Assembly: GCF_000381045.1 (NCBI RefSeq)
Contig: NZ_KB905729.1
Location: 1-64,000 of the forward strand
From: Thermus scotoductus DSM 8553
Lineage (GTDB): Bacteria > Deinococcota > Deinococci > Deinococcales > Thermaceae
DNA: 64,000 bases
Direction of reading: 5' to 3'
Of this stretch, positions 16,951 through 24,712 are shown in pieces. Made by a program: the position numbers and the translations under genes. Every line of letters starts with the position of its first letter. The first letter of the stretch is position 1. The notes under the pieces were generated by a model. The model made no database searches, was not told the DNA's origin, and was given only the letters and a program-made list of their open reading frames with translations.

Positions 16951-17440
16951 GATTCTGGAGGTTCTTCGCTCGGACACTTTCCTGGGAAAGGCGCTTATCC
17001 TGGGGTACAAGGTGCTTCTCAACCGGGAGTTTGAGCGGTTTGAGGACTTGTTGAAGAAGGGCAGGGTAGGGGAGGCCGGGGTGATGGCCCTGGTTCTGGC
17101 CCACAGTCCTTACGCTTACAAGCTCCCCAACCGCAAGGCCCCCCGTGAGGGGTGGCGGGAGCTTGTGCCTGTGGTGGAGGCGGTCATGCTTACGGGGGAT
17201 GTGGGTGCGGTGGAGGCGGCGGTGCGCCTTCGGGCGGAGGGGGATGAGGCGGAGGTTCTCTTCCTGCTGGAGCTTCTCGCCGCTGAAGCGAGTCCCGGGG
17301 ATTTGCGGGACGCCGTCTTGCGCCTGGCCCGGCATCTGCCCGAGGACCGGCGGCATAAGGCCAGTGAGCCCGTGGCTCCCTATGTGGGGCCATCCGGCAA
17401 GCAGACGGATTCGCGTAAGCAGGAGGTAACTCATGCTTGA
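16907..17440 (+). CDS. Hypothetical helical protein, paralog family P (member 2)
   Basis: 177 aa from ATG 16907 (GGGAGG just upstream). Aligns with the preceding gene around LLKKGRVGEAGVMALVLAHSPY and REGWRELVPVVEAV. The C-terminal tail ends GKQTDSRKQEVTHA, a degenerate form of the family B insertion peptide (GQTHLRKQ). The last bases double as the Shine-Dalgarno site of the M50 protease gene, which it overlaps by 8 bases. Confidence 0.62.
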   Translation: MRAVRLRNKRELVVKILEVLRSDTFLGKALILGYKVLLNREFERFEDLLKKGRVGEAGVMALVLAHSPYAYKLPNRKAPREGWRELVPVVEAVMLTGDVGAVEAAVRLRAEGDEAEVLFLLELLAAEASPGDLRDAVLRLARHLPEDRRHKASEPVAPYVGPSGKQTDSRKQEVTHA

Positions 17441-18131
17441 GGTGCTGACGCTGGTACTGATGGTCTACCTCATCCTGGGCCTGCACGAACTGGGCCACTT
17501 TCTGGCCTTGCGGCGCTATGGAGTCAGGGTGGAGGTTTTCGCCCTGGGCGGGCCTCCCTGGGTGTGGCGAAAGCACTTCAAGGCGGTGGAGTACCGCCTG
17601 GGCCTGGTGCCCTTTCTGGGTTTTGTAGCCCCTGACCAGCGGGAGGTGGACCGTCTGTCCCCGGTGAGGCTTACCTGGGTTTTCCTGGCGGGTCCTGCCA
17701 TGAACTTTCTGGGAGCCCTTGCGGGGGCTGTTCTGCTTTCCCTGTGGATGGGAAGCTGGGGTCCTCTGGTTCGGACTTCGGAGCTTATGTTTTCCCTGCC
17801 TTACCTGCTGGTGCAGGGGTTGGTGGACTTCTTCAGGGGCACTGCCCCGGCGGATGCCACCGGGTTTCTGGCTTTCTTCAAGCAGGGGGCATCGGTGGTG
17901 GGGAGTATAGAGGGGGTTTTAGGGCTGTGGGTGGCTTTGCACCTGATTGTTGGGTGGTACAACCTTTTGCCCATAGCTCCCCTGGATGGCGGGCAGGTGC
18001 TCCTGGCCTGGCTGAAGGGATGGCGGTATGCGGAGGCGGTGAAGCTGGGCTTCACCCTTCTGGGTGTGGGCTTCCTGCTGGCAACCCTGGTGTTTGCCCT
18101 GGGGTATGACCTGGGATTTTTAGGGAGGTGA
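17433..18131 (+). CDS. M50 (site-2 protease-like) membrane metalloprotease
   Basis: 232 aa with about five hydrophobic segments. Zinc motif HELGH at residues 18-22 in the first transmembrane helix and the partner motif LLPIAPLDGGQ at about 183 in a later helix, as in RseP/SpoIVFB-type intramembrane proteases. No PDZ domain is seen; a loop of about 40 residues lies between helices 2 and 3. Possible roles are anti-sigma factor or signal-peptide processing; the element encodes its own sigma factor (52181), but a direct link is speculative. In a rightward operon with a lipoprotein gene. Confidence 0.88.
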   Translation: MLEVLTLVLMVYLILGLHELGHFLALRRYGVRVEVFALGGPPWVWRKHFKAVEYRLGLVPFLGFVAPDQREVDRLSPVRLTWVFLAGPAMNFLGALAGAVLLSLWMGSWGPLVRTSELMFSLPYLLVQGLVDFFRGTAPADATGFLAFFKQGASVVGSIEGVLGLWVALHLIVGWYNLLPIAPLDGGQVLLAWLKGWRYAEAVKLGFTLLGVGFLLATLVFALGYDLGFLGR

Positions 18132-18134
18132 GGC

Positions 18135-18944
18135 GTGTCTGGGAGCAGGTGGGTTTTGTTCCTGGCTCTTCTGCTGGCTTCCTGTGCGCCCACTGTGGGC
18201 GGTTTTTTAGGTGAGGTGGACCTTCTCGGGGTTCTGCCTGGGAGCGGCACGTATCGGGGTCCTGAGCCGCTTCCCCAGGTGGCGGAGAGTTCCCTGGAGC
18301 ACCCGGACTACCGGGTGAGGGACGAGGCTTTTGCCCTGCTTTCCTCGCAGAAGAGGAGTGCGGATGCTTCCGGGCGTGGGGCCGGACCGGAGTTCATGTA
18401 TCTCTATGGGGTCTACCATGCGGCTTCCGGGGACTACGGCCAGGCGGCATTCTACTTCAACTCCGGGCTGAGGAGGCTTGCACCCTATGCTTTTGACCGG
18501 CAGGGGAGGGACATCTGGCTTTACGGGTACCGGCGGACGGAAGCCTACTTGCAGGTGGAGCCTGTGAAGGCGGTGAGGGATGCCCGTATCCTGATGCGGT
18601 TCGCCGCTCCACCGGTCCAGGGGCGGATGCCTCAGAAGCTCCTGGCCCTGGAGCTTCTGGTAAAAGCCCAGGTGAGGACAGGGGATTACGGTGGAGCCCT
18701 GGACACCGCCCAGGAGTACTTCAAGGCCTGGGAGGAACTCAAGGGGATGTTGCCCTATGTCCAGGGGTTCTACTCCTTCTACCGGGTGGTCCTGGAAAGG
18801 GCCAAAGCCCTGGAGGGCCTTGGACGCCTTGACGAAGCCCGTAGCGTCTACCGGGCCATCCTGAACTCTCCTCCCAAAGTCCCGGTAGAAAGCACTGTCC
18901 TCAAGGAAGCCGAGAACCGGCTGAAGGCCCTGGGACTGGAATAG
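18135..18944 (+). CDS. Lipoprotein with TPR-like helices
   Basis: 269 aa, GTG start after GGGAGGTGAG. Signal peptide ends in a lipobox (LLLASC), so it is probably lipid-anchored outside the inner membrane. From about 85 the sequence shows repeated helix pairs with aromatic/alanine spacing (YLYGVYHAASGDYGQAAFYF, QVRTGDYGGALDTAQEYF, LEGLGRLDEARSVYRAIL), typical of tetratricopeptide units. Possibly an assembly factor for the secretion channel. Last gene before a double hairpin. Confidence 0.78.
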   Translation: MSGSRWVLFLALLLASCAPTVGGFLGEVDLLGVLPGSGTYRGPEPLPQVAESSLEHPDYRVRDEAFALLSSQKRSADASGRGAGPEFMYLYGVYHAASGDYGQAAFYFNSGLRRLAPYAFDRQGRDIWLYGYRRTEAYLQVEPVKAVRDARILMRFAAPPVQGRMPQKLLALELLVKAQVRTGDYGGALDTAQEYFKAWEELKGMLPYVQGFYSFYRVVLERAKALEGLGRLDEARSVYRAILNSPPKVPVESTVLKEAENRLKALGLE

Positions 18945-18957
18945 CCAAAACCGAAAA

Positions 18958-19004
18958 CCCACCCCTGGGGTCAGGGGTGGGCTGGGCTTCTGAGGTCAGA
19001 AGCC
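18958..19004. terminator. Double hairpin between convergent genes
   Basis: CCCACCCCT...AGGGGTGGG (18958-18981) followed by GGCTTCTGAGGTCAGAAGCC (18985-19004). It separates the rightward operon ending at 18944 from a leftward gene; the second hairpin includes the latter's 3' end. Confidence 0.7.
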
Positions 19005-19253
19005 GAGCAGTCTGGCCACCAAGGCCATTGCGAGCCAAAAGCCCGCAATGGCCCAGAAAATGGTTCCCCAAAACTTGATAAAGTTCAAGATGCGGGAACC
19101 CTCCTGACCTTTCCTCTTGACCTCAACCACCTCTACGGGTATCACCCGTAGAGGTCCCCTCTTGACAAGGGGTTCTTCCCTTGCCACCTCTACCACCTCT
19201 ACCACTTCCCTCCTTAAAGCAGGGAGGTCCTCATGCCACTTCCTCTTCCTCAT
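18996..19253 (-). CDS. Small protein with C-terminal membrane anchor
   Basis: 85 aa. The N-terminal 55 residues are highly charged with repeats of VVEVVEV; the C-terminal LNFIKFWGTIFWAIAGFWLAMALVARLLGF is one membrane helix. Tail-anchored topology. A 27-base perfect palindrome (19129-19155) sits within the reading frame and encodes PLRVIPVE. Function unknown. It is divergent from the VirB9-like gene at 19338. Confidence 0.65.
   Translation of the reverse strand: MRKRKWHEDLPALRREVVEVVEVAREEPLVKRGPLRVIPVEVVEVKRKGQEGSRILNFIKFWGTIFWAIAGFWLAMALVARLLGF
19129..19155. repeat. Perfect palindrome inside a coding region
   Basis: Arms ACCTCTACGGGT and ACCCGTAGAGGT with an ATC loop. In frame in the minus-strand gene; another candidate palindromic insertion. 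Confidence 0.6.
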
Positions 19254-19299
19254 CTTCCCCTCCTTTCGGATCGTTCACATCTTACTACTTCAGTAGCGG

Positions 19300-19328
19300 T
19301 TGGTCAACTTTCGCCTACCGTGTATAAT
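19300..19328 (+). promoter_or_regulatory. Promoter of the VirB9-like operon
   Basis: TTGGTC at 19300-19305, 17-base spacer, TATAAT at 19323-19328. The start point near 19335 is three bases before the ATG at 19338, so the mRNA is essentially leaderless. Confidence 0.82.
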
Positions 19329-19337
19329 CTATGGCGG

Positions 19338-19694
19338 ATGGGCTCTCTGCTTAGGCGATGGATGTGGGTTTTGGTGTGTTTAGCCCCGATGCTTATCCCT
19401 TTGGGGTCAGCGGCGGGGTCTTTTGGGTTTGAGCGGCGGGGGGTTCGTGTGTACCAGGTGGATTTGGTGCCTTATGCCACCACGGTGCTTCGTTTTGGCG
19501 AGGGGGTGAGGTATGTAGCCACAGGGTGGCCTTATGTGCAGGTTCAGGTTCTGGAAGGAGCCCTTGTTCTCCTACGCCCCCTGGTGAAGGAGGGAGAAGG
19601 GGAGCTTTGGGTGATGCTTCAGGATGGGAGGGAGTATCGGCTGAGGTTGGTGGTGAGAGAGGGCGTAATCGCCAGAACTTACCGCTTTTTCTAG
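19338..19694 (+). CDS. Secreted VirB9/TrbG N-terminal-like protein
   Basis: 118 aa with a signal peptide (LRRWMWVLVCLAPMLIPLGSAAG). The mature part (RVYQVDLVPYATTVLRFGEGVRYVATGWPY) has the beta-rich pattern of VirB9/secretin N0-type domains, where a VDLVPYATTVLRF-like strand precedes a GE turn. Short compared with VirB9 (about 260-290 aa); with the next gene it looks like a pair of related domains. Assigned to the type IV secretion outer-membrane-side complex by resemblance and position. Confidence 0.55.
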   Translation: MGSLLRRWMWVLVCLAPMLIPLGSAAGSFGFERRGVRVYQVDLVPYATTVLRFGEGVRYVATGWPYVQVQVLEGALVLLRPLVKEGEGELWVMLQDGREYRLRLVVREGVIARTYRFF

Positions 19695-19708
19695 CCAGGA
19701 GGTAGCAG

Positions 19709-20488
19709 GTGAAGCTGTCGGCGTTTCACAAGGTGCTTGCAATCGGCATTCTCGGTACGGCTTTAGGCGCTTGGGCACAGTTGGGGCCTTATGTGGAGCG
19801 GGTCTACGATGTCCGGGATTTGATGGTGCGTCCCGGCATTGTGGTTTTGACCCCGGGGTTCCTGACGGTGGTGGATGTGGACGAGCAGGTGGAGCAGGCG
19901 GTTTCTGCCCGTTCGGACCTGTTTGAGCTTCGGGTCTTTGGCAACAGCATTTACCTGAGGCCCACGAAGCGGGCGGGAACCACCGATTTGGTGGTGACGG
20001 CTGGGGGAAGGGTGTTTCTGCTCCGCCTGGTGATAGACGAGAAGAACTTCACCACTTACCGCTACCGCGTCCGGTATCCTCAGCAGACCACGGATTTCCC
20101 CACGCCGCTCCCGGAAAGCAAAACGGCTTCCAGGGGAGATGCGTCTGTTAAGGGGGATGTCCCCTTCAATCCCCTTCAGGGGGAGTTTACCCTTACCAGG
20201 GCGGGGGGAGGGTTGCTTTTGGAGTACCGGGTGCTGAACGTGGGGCGGGATCCGGTGGTGCTGGACCCTGCCCGGCTTTCCCTCAAGGGGAAGGATGGGC
20301 CTTTTTCCTTCCGGCTTCTTTGGCGGGAAGGAGCGGCGGTACCGGGTAGGCTTCTGCCCAACGAAACGGAGCGGGGGGCGTTCCTGATTGAGCGGGGAAC
20401 GCCGCCGGTGGAGCTTACTTGGACGGCCACGGTGGTGGGCAGTGGGCGGCAGGTAGTGTTGAGCCAGCGGTGGGGTGAGGTGAAGTGA
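19709..20488 (+). CDS. VirB9/TrbG-like secretion channel protein
   Basis: 259 aa with a signal peptide ending LGAWA. Segment VRPGIVVLTPGFLTVVDVDEQVEQAV, then LRVFGNSIYLRPTKRAGTTDLVV, follows the VirB9/TrbG pattern (strand, turn, a G-N motif, LKP-like and GTTNLLV-like strands). The C-terminal half after a linker at about 130 contains another beta domain. In related systems VirB9 forms the channel core with VirB7 and VirB10. It overlaps the next gene by 4 bases. Confidence 0.68.
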   Translation: MKLSAFHKVLAIGILGTALGAWAQLGPYVERVYDVRDLMVRPGIVVLTPGFLTVVDVDEQVEQAVSARSDLFELRVFGNSIYLRPTKRAGTTDLVVTAGGRVFLLRLVIDEKNFTTYRYRVRYPQQTTDFPTPLPESKTASRGDASVKGDVPFNPLQGEFTLTRAGGGLLLEYRVLNVGRDPVVLDPARLSLKGKDGPFSFRLLWREGAAVPGRLLPNETERGAFLIERGTPPVELTWTATVVGSGRQVVLSQRWGEVK

Positions 20489-21639
20489 TGAGGCGTTGGG
20501 TAGCCCTTCTGGCCCTGGTTTCTTTAGGGATGGCGCAGGGGTGGTCTGAGGAGGCCGCCAAGCAGTTGGCGCAGGAGGGCATCCTTTACGGGTATCCCGA
20601 TGGGTCTTTGCGGTTGGACATGAACACAACCCGTGGGGAAGTGGCGGCCCTGTTGTGGCGGCTTATCCTCCAGTACCGGCTCAAGGAGTTGCGGGAGCTT
20701 ACCCAGGAGGATGTGGAGAAGCTGAAGGAGCTTGTCCAGGCGGTGGAGCTTTGGCGCAAGGAGGCCCTGGCTTCCCAGGAGGCGGTAGGGGGTTTAGCGG
20801 ACAGCCTCAAGGACCTTCAGGCCAAGCTGGCTTCTCTGGAGGCGGAGCTTTCCGCCCTGGCCGGTAAGGGTGTGGAAGGTTCTCAGGAGGCTCTGCGCCA
20901 GCTTCAGGAAGTTTCTGCCCGCCTTTCCGACCTGGAAGGTCTGGTTTACAAATCCCTCAAGGACTACCGGGAGGAGTTGAACACCCTTGGTGAAGCCTTG
21001 CGGAATGTGGATGCCAGGCTGAGGGATTTCGGTGAGGCCCTGAAGACGGCAAGGGAAGAGGACCGCCGGGTTTTGGAGGAAAAGTGGGCCGGTGTTAATG
21101 CCAGCCTTACCCAGTTGAGCGGGAAGCTGGCTTCCGTGGAAGCCCTTGGGGCCAAAGTAGGGGAGTTGGAGCGGAAGGTTTCCCTTTTCACGGACAGGTT
21201 GGACTCCGTGGAAGCCCAGGTGCGGGCGCTCAGGGAGGACCTCAGCCGTCTTAGGGGGGAGGTTCCCAAGGTGCGCTATCCGAAGGCCTTTGGCCTGGGG
21301 GTGTACCTCACGGGGTTGGACTCAGGGTTCGCCATAGTGGAGTACACCTTGCGTTCGGGGCTTTCTTTGAGGATATTGGGGGCTCTGGGAAATCCCGGGC
21401 CGTATGTTTCCGCCGGGGTAGGATACCGGTTTGAGGGCGAGGGCGTGGGGTACCGTCTGGGCCTGGGTGTGGGCCGGGGATTTTACGGTCCCGGCTTCAA
21501 CTATGGTGAAGGTTCTTTTGGCCTTAAGGCGGATTTGATTGGCGGGTTGTCGCTGGCGGTAGAGGGGGTGCAGTCGTACCCCTTCGGGAGCGGGCCTATT
21601 GTGTCCCGTTTTGGTTTGGGGGTGGTGTACCAGTGGTAA
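20485..21639 (+). CDS. SLH-coiled-coil-beta-barrel outer-envelope protein
   Basis: 384 aa. Signal peptide (MRRWVALLALVSLGMAQG); SLH domain at about 20-70 (EEAAKQLAQEGILYGYPDGSLRLDMNTTRGEVAALLWRL); coiled coil with heptads at about 75-265; C-terminal region about 270-384 with alternating beta strands ending VVYQW, as in outer-membrane barrels with a final aromatic residue. This architecture matches Thermus/Deinococcus proteins such as SlpM-type envelope tethers: SLH binds peptidoglycan-linked polymer, the barrel sits in the outer layer. Here it probably holds the conjugation channel across the thick envelope. Confidence 0.8.
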   Translation: MMRRWVALLALVSLGMAQGWSEEAAKQLAQEGILYGYPDGSLRLDMNTTRGEVAALLWRLILQYRLKELRELTQEDVEKLKELVQAVELWRKEALASQEAVGGLADSLKDLQAKLASLEAELSALAGKGVEGSQEALRQLQEVSARLSDLEGLVYKSLKDYREELNTLGEALRNVDARLRDFGEALKTAREEDRRVLEEKWAGVNASLTQLSGKLASVEALGAKVGELERKVSLFTDRLDSVEAQVRALREDLSRLRGEVPKVRYPKAFGLGVYLTGLDSGFAIVEYTLRSGLSLRILGALGNPGPYVSAGVGYRFEGEGVGYRLGLGVGRGFYGPGFNYGEGSFGLKADLIGGLSLAVEGVQSYPFGSGPIVSRFGLGVVYQW

Positions 21640-23327
21640 GGATGCTGTCCCTTCTGCTTCTCCTGCTCCTGGGGGCCTGTACCAGCGTGCAGGGGTCTTT
21701 GACGGGGAAGCTGTCCGTTCAGGTAGATGGGCTTCCATCGGGAGTGGAAGCCCGGGTGGTGGTCCAGCCTTTGGGGAAGGCGGTTTCCGCCTCACAGGTC
21801 CTTGAGGTGCCCGAAGGCACCTATGAGGTGGTGGCGGAGGCCGTGGAAGGCCCCTCTGGGGAGCGGTATGTCCCCACGGTGGAAGGGAGCCCTGCCAGGG
21901 TGGAGTACGGGAAGGTGGTGCAGGTGAGGGTCAGCTACCAGGTGGACCGGGACACCCTTCCTGCCACTCTCATCCTGGTGATAGAGGGGTTGCCCGAGGG
22001 AGCGGAGGGAAGCCTTCGGGTTTCCGGTGAGGGTGTCAACCAGGTGGTGAAGTCCACAGGGCGTCTGACCCTACGCCCCGGGGTGTACACCTTGCGGGCC
22101 GATGCGGTTTCCTACGCCGGGGAAAGGTACATCCCTTCCCCAGCTTCCGACTATGTGGTCCTGGCCCCGGGAAGCACGGTTTCCAAAACCTTCACCTATG
22201 CCAGGGAAGTCCGCACCGGGGAGCTACTCATCACCATCCAGGGCCTGCCCACGGGCACCCAGGCCCGGGTGCGGGTGCGGGACGGAAACGGGACCGGCGT
22301 GGCCTCCCTCACGGAAAGCCGCCTCCTTACCCTGCCCGCAGGCACCTACTTTGTGGAGGCCGACCCCGTGGGCACCTATGTACCTCAGGTTTCCGGCTCC
22401 CCGGCCAATGTCCAGGCGGGAGGCCGGGCCGAGGTGCAGGTGGCCTACCAGAATCGCCCGGCATCCCTCAGCCTGACCCTGGAACCCACCAGCCTCACCA
22501 TCCCCAGGGGAGCCACCGGTACCCTTCGGGCGACCCTGACTCCTCAGAACTTCCAGGGCCAGGTGAACTTCAGCCTGCAAGGAGCACCCAGCGGGGTTAG
22601 CGTAAGCCCCAGCACCGTGCAGGTGAGCGGCACCACCCAGGCAACCCTCATCCTGAGTGTGGGCACCGGCGTGGCCCCGGGCACCTACCCCATCACCCTC
22701 ACCGCCCAGGGACAGGGCGTCAGCGCCAGCGCCGGTTTCTCCCTGGTGATACCCCAGCCGGACTTCACCTTCTCCCTCTCCCCCCAAAGCGTGAGCGTAT
22801 CCCAGGGGCAGAGCGCCACCCTCATCGCTTCGGTAAGCCCCCAGAACGGCTTCAGCGGGCAGATTAGCTTCTCCTTGGTCAACCCGCCTGCTGGGTTCAG
22901 CCTTTCCGGGGGACCCGTGAGCCCGAACGGCCCCACGGATGTGCCCCTGGTCCTGAGCGTGGGGATCGGCGTGGCCCCGGGCACCTACAGCCTGGTGGTG
23001 AAGGCCGAGGGGGGTGGCGTGAGCCGCACGCAGACCCTGAGCGTGCAGGTATCTCCCAGCACGGGCCAGCTTGCCCTGTCCATCCTCTTCCAGGGTGCCC
23101 CCGCAGGCACCGAGGGGTATGTGGTGGTGTCCGGCCCCGGTGGGGACCAGATAATCACCCGGAGCCAGGTCCTCACCCTTGCTCCCGGCACCTACACCAT
23201 CACGGCTTACTCGGTGGTGGTGGGCGGAACACAGTACAACCCTGAGCCTCCTGGGGGAACCGTTCAGGTGCTGGCAGGGCAGACGGCATCCTTCACTATC
23301 ACCTATAAGCCACCTACTGGGCCATAA
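21633..23327 (+). CDS. Lipoprotein with repeated PEGA-like and Ig-like domains
   Basis: 564 aa. Lipobox LLLLGAC near residue 15. Three PEGA-like units (L-V-GLPSG-A-V, about 25-110, 110-195, 195-275; each has a GLP(S/E/T)G turn and a PGTY/PEGTY strand), then two Ig-like units each starting F(S/T)LSLxPxS(V/L)(S/T) and ending VAPGTY (about 275-375 and 375-465), and one more PEGA-like unit to the end. Surface-exposed adhesive or scaffold lipoprotein. Codon use shifts at about 22,240 from G-rich to C-rich. Start may be GTG 21633 or ATG 21642; the gene overlaps the barrel gene. Confidence 0.75.
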   Translation: MVRMLSLLLLLLLGACTSVQGSLTGKLSVQVDGLPSGVEARVVVQPLGKAVSASQVLEVPEGTYEVVAEAVEGPSGERYVPTVEGSPARVEYGKVVQVRVSYQVDRDTLPATLILVIEGLPEGAEGSLRVSGEGVNQVVKSTGRLTLRPGVYTLRADAVSYAGERYIPSPASDYVVLAPGSTVSKTFTYAREVRTGELLITIQGLPTGTQARVRVRDGNGTGVASLTESRLLTLPAGTYFVEADPVGTYVPQVSGSPANVQAGGRAEVQVAYQNRPASLSLTLEPTSLTIPRGATGTLRATLTPQNFQGQVNFSLQGAPSGVSVSPSTVQVSGTTQATLILSVGTGVAPGTYPITLTAQGQGVSASAGFSLVIPQPDFTFSLSPQSVSVSQGQSATLIASVSPQNGFSGQISFSLVNPPAGFSLSGGPVSPNGPTDVPLVLSVGIGVAPGTYSLVVKAEGGGVSRTQTLSVQVSPSTGQLALSILFQGAPAGTEGYVVVSGPGGDQIITRSQVLTLAPGTYTITAYSVVVGGTQYNPEPPGGTVQVLAGQTASFTITYKPPTGP

Positions 23328-23341
23328 GTCTACGATAGTTG

Positions 23342-23347
23342 TATAAT
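23342..23347 (+). promoter_or_regulatory. -10 box before a secreted-protein operon
   Basis: TATAAT at 23342-23347, with no good -35 element. Start point about 23354, giving a very short leader to the ATG at 23364. The ATG overlapping this box (23346) is therefore unlikely to be used. Confidence 0.6.
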
Positions 23348-23363
23348 GGCTCCCGAGGTGAGT

Positions 23364-24590
23364 ATGCGTTTCCTAGCCTTGGGAGCCGTTTTCCTATCCC
23401 TGGCCCTGGCCCAGACCTGCCAGGTGCAGATGACGCCTCCCGACTACAAGGAGCTTCCCGTGTACATGCCCCAGATTTCCCTCCAGGTGTTCCCCAACGC
23501 CCTGACCCAGAGGGGGAGCTTCACCGTGAGCGCCAGCACCACCAACCCTTCCGCCACCGCCTGGGTGCGGGTGCGCTGGAACGGGGGCCAACTGGCCCTG
23601 AAGGACGTAAACTGGGGCACCCCGGGGTACAGCCCGCCCCTTCAAGGGCCGAACAGGAGCCAGTGGGTGCAGGGGTGTCCCTCGGTGAGCACCAGCACCC
23701 GTGAACTGGACGACCGGGACAACGGGAAGCACACCTTCTACGCCGAGGCCCTGGTGTACTGGCGGGAGCAGTGGGCAACCTTCAAGTGCACCACCCAGCA
23801 GTGGAATGGGAGCAACTGGCAAACGGTTACCTACAACCAGAACTACCAGGTTTACCCCAGCTACACGGCTCCCTCCTACTGCCAGGAGGTTCCCAACACC
23901 CGGTACTGGCAGGTGCGGAGCCAGGTGGTGAGCACCAGCCAGACCGCCTACGCCTACATCTCATGGGAGCAGAGGGCGGGTACCAGCTATGACGCCGTCT
24001 TAGCAGACCTTGCCAACCGCATCGTGGAGGACCACAAGCGGGCCACCGCCAGCATGGTGGCCTACGCCTACGCCAAGGAGATCAACGACCCGGTGAAAAG
24101 CGCCCTCGCTAAGGTGGCCCAGGGGTACTTCTACGACTGCAACTGGCTGGGCATCTGCCAGAGGGCAGACCCCGCCGGGGAAATCAAAATCCTCACCGAT
24201 GTGCCCAGCATCCTCACAGGCCTCCTCTACACCGGAAGGCTTTGCGGAGGCTTCATCACCTTCTGCTTTGGGGCTCAGAACAGCCGAGGGGCGGACATCG
24301 GTCCCAAGGTGGAAATCAAGACCTTCCTCATGGTCAAGGGCTGGAGGCACGACTACCTCCTCCTGGACCGGCTCATCCCCCGCAAGTACTACGACCCCTC
24401 GGACCGGGAGTACCCCGGGGTTCCCGAGGAGGAAAGGAACCAGGTCCTCCAGTCCTGCCGCCTCTACAAGGACACCCAGGAGGGCAGGCGGTGCCTGGCC
24501 CTGGTGGAAACCCCCACGGGCATCGTGCCCACCCTGAAGGCCCTCCTGATGATTGACCCCATGTTCCAAAGAGGGAGGCAGTACCCATGA
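23364..24590 (+). CDS. Secreted cysteine-containing protein, putative transfer-apparatus component
   Basis: 408 aa from ATG 23364 with signal peptide FLALGAVFLSLALAQ. The first half is rich in Ser/Thr/Trp/Tyr beta strands (SFTVSASTTNPSATAWVRVRW); the second half is helical, with paired cysteines (FYDCNWLGICQR, GRLCGGFITFCFG). No family recognised. It begins a run of six genes whose first five products carry signal peptides; with a DsbC-like gene upstream, disulfides in the mature protein are likely. It overlaps the next small gene by 4 bases (ATGA). Confidence 0.65.
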   Translation: MRFLALGAVFLSLALAQTCQVQMTPPDYKELPVYMPQISLQVFPNALTQRGSFTVSASTTNPSATAWVRVRWNGGQLALKDVNWGTPGYSPPLQGPNRSQWVQGCPSVSTSTRELDDRDNGKHTFYAEALVYWREQWATFKCTTQQWNGSNWQTVTYNQNYQVYPSYTAPSYCQEVPNTRYWQVRSQVVSTSQTAYAYISWEQRAGTSYDAVLADLANRIVEDHKRATASMVAYAYAKEINDPVKSALAKVAQGYFYDCNWLGICQRADPAGEIKILTDVPSILTGLLYTGRLCGGFITFCFGAQNSRGADIGPKVEIKTFLMVKGWRHDYLLLDRLIPRKYYDPSDREYPGVPEEERNQVLQSCRLYKDTQEGRRCLALVETPTGIVPTLKALLMIDPMFQRGRQYP

Positions 24591-24712
24591 GGCTTTCCCT
24601 TCTTTCCTTCGCCTTCGGTTTGGCCCTGGTACCCCTGGCCCCTGTGATAGGGCTTTCCCTGATGGGGTATGGGCTTTTTAGGACACAGCAGGAGGGTTTA
24701 TGCGGTTGCTAG
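24587..24712 (+). CDS. Small membrane protein
   Basis: 41 aa: MRLSLLSFAFGLALVPLAPV is followed by a second hydrophobic stretch, so one or two membrane passes. The start overlaps the upstream stop (ATGA) and its last bases overlap the next start at 24700. Too short for family assignment; the coupling on both sides supports translation. Confidence 0.55.
   Translation: MRLSLLSFAFGLALVPLAPVIGLSLMGYGLFRTQQEGLCGC

Noticed and set aside
23346-23363. ATG inside the TATAAT box as start of the secreted protein
   Set aside because: It lies in the -10 box; the ATG at 23364 is downstream of the predicted transcription start and begins a good signal peptide.
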